Shown one piece after another: positions 63,818 through 64,000 of a DNA stretch of 64,000 nt. The notes below the pieces were generated by a model. That model saw only the letters and a program-made list of their open reading frames with translations, searched no databases and had not been told where the DNA came from. Within the stretch, counting starts at the first letter, position 1, and each line of letters opens with the position of its first letter. The DNA is taken from the NCBI RefSeq assembly GCF_001412575.1, contig NZ_CP011834.1:1240001-1304000 (forward strand), given 5' to 3'. The stretch comes from Limnohabitans sp. 103DPR2 (lineage in GTDB: Bacteria; Pseudomonadota; Gammaproteobacteria; Burkholderiales; Burkholderiaceae_C). The position numbers and the translations under genes were made by a program.

Positions 63818-64000
63818 TGGAAGCCAAATCGGCTTCAGTCAAAGTGCCAGCCGCTTGACGCAGCTTCAACTGACCCAGCAACACGTCGTAGCGCGCTTTG
63901 GCCAAATCGCGTTTGGTTTGGAACAACTGGCTTTGGCTGTTCAACACATCAATGTTAATGCGCACACCCACTTGGTAGCCCAACTTGTTGGCATCCAAGG
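63795..64000 (-). CDS. TolC-family outer-membrane channel protein (3' end only, window edge)
   Basis: The last 68 codons of a TolC-family gene extend beyond the window. The visible part is GYQVGVRINIDVLNSQSQLFQTKRDL in one run, then KARYDVLLGQLKLRQAAGTL and the typical C-terminal ADLASINALL. This is the end of the second helical repeat of an outer-membrane export channel for type I secretion or drug efflux. The export partner is not in view. Confidence 0.88.
   Translation of the reverse strand, partial: LDANKLGYQVGVRINIDVLNSQSQLFQTKRDLAKARYDVLLGQLKLRQAAGTLTEADLASINALLNP

Noticed and set aside
1..64000. Mobile elements, prophage, CRISPR arrays, tRNA or rRNA genes
   Set aside because: No transposase, integrase, repeat-spacer array or RNA gene pattern was seen, and gene content is uniformly chromosomal.

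Overview
The window is about 64 kb of ordinary chromosomal DNA, almost completely coding, from a betaproteobacterium of the order Burkholderiales. It most likely belongs to the family Comamonadaceae, possibly near Limnohabitans or Rhodoferax. This rests on the gyrA-serC-pheA-tyrA-aroA/cmk-rpsA-ihfB-lapA-lapB order, the xseB-ispA-dxs operon, the aroA-cmk fusion, the many TRAP-type and orphan Bug (TctC-like) solute receptors, and the ubiG-gph order. The genus is inference. I see no rRNA, tRNA, insertion sequence, prophage, CRISPR array or origin, and no gene-free stretch longer than 300 bases.

Region 1 (1-5170) holds the end of a dimethylglycine/sarcosine dehydrogenase-like gene, a ZIP metal transporter, a rhodanese, a DMT exporter and a Rieske oxygenase. 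Region 2 (5300-12000) holds xseB-ispA-dxs for isoprenoid precursor supply, then a TRAP transporter whose receptor resembles 2-oxoacid (TakP-type) receptors. Region 3 (12100-23110) is a metal-cofactor region. A ModE-like regulator diverges from tungstate transporter genes tupB-tupC-tupA. These run head-on into an operon coxS-coxL-coxM-coxD-coxE-coxG-xdhC for a molybdenum hydroxylase of the form II CO dehydrogenase type.

Region 4 (23190-27900) has a TAXI-type TRAP system, a fluoride channel (crcB) and rdgC. Region 5 (27975-41700) is a catabolic cluster: an Asp/Glu racemase-like protein, a TRAP transporter, a fused 5-oxoprolinase/hydantoinase, an Lrp regulator, ornithine cyclodeaminase, a LysR regulator, a Bug receptor, an M20 amidohydrolase and an amidase. 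It looks devoted to scavenging nitrogen from amides, cyclic amides and glutamate-family amino acids. It contains clear candidate operators in the lrp/ocd and lysR/bug promoters.

Region 6 (41760-53850, minus strand) is the conserved housekeeping run: comEA-like, lapB, lapA, ihfB, rpsA, aroA-cmk, tyrA, pheA, serC and gyrA. Region 7 (54000-64000) holds an OmpA-family porin, ubiG, gph, an RlmN-like radical-SAM methyltransferase, an ogt-DMT-Bug-flavin monooxygenase operon, a phosphomannomutase/phosphoglucomutase, waaA (Kdo transferase) and the 3' end of a tolC-like gene.

Most genes are tightly packed, and many neighbours share ATGA stop-start overlaps, so translational coupling is common. The points most worth a second look are the form II cox cluster beside a tungstate importer, glutamine at GyrA position 83, the paired inverted repeats of the Lrp-type promoter, the palindrome of the LysR promoter, and tandem hairpins between a TAXI receptor gene and its permease. 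I found no unmistakably new system.
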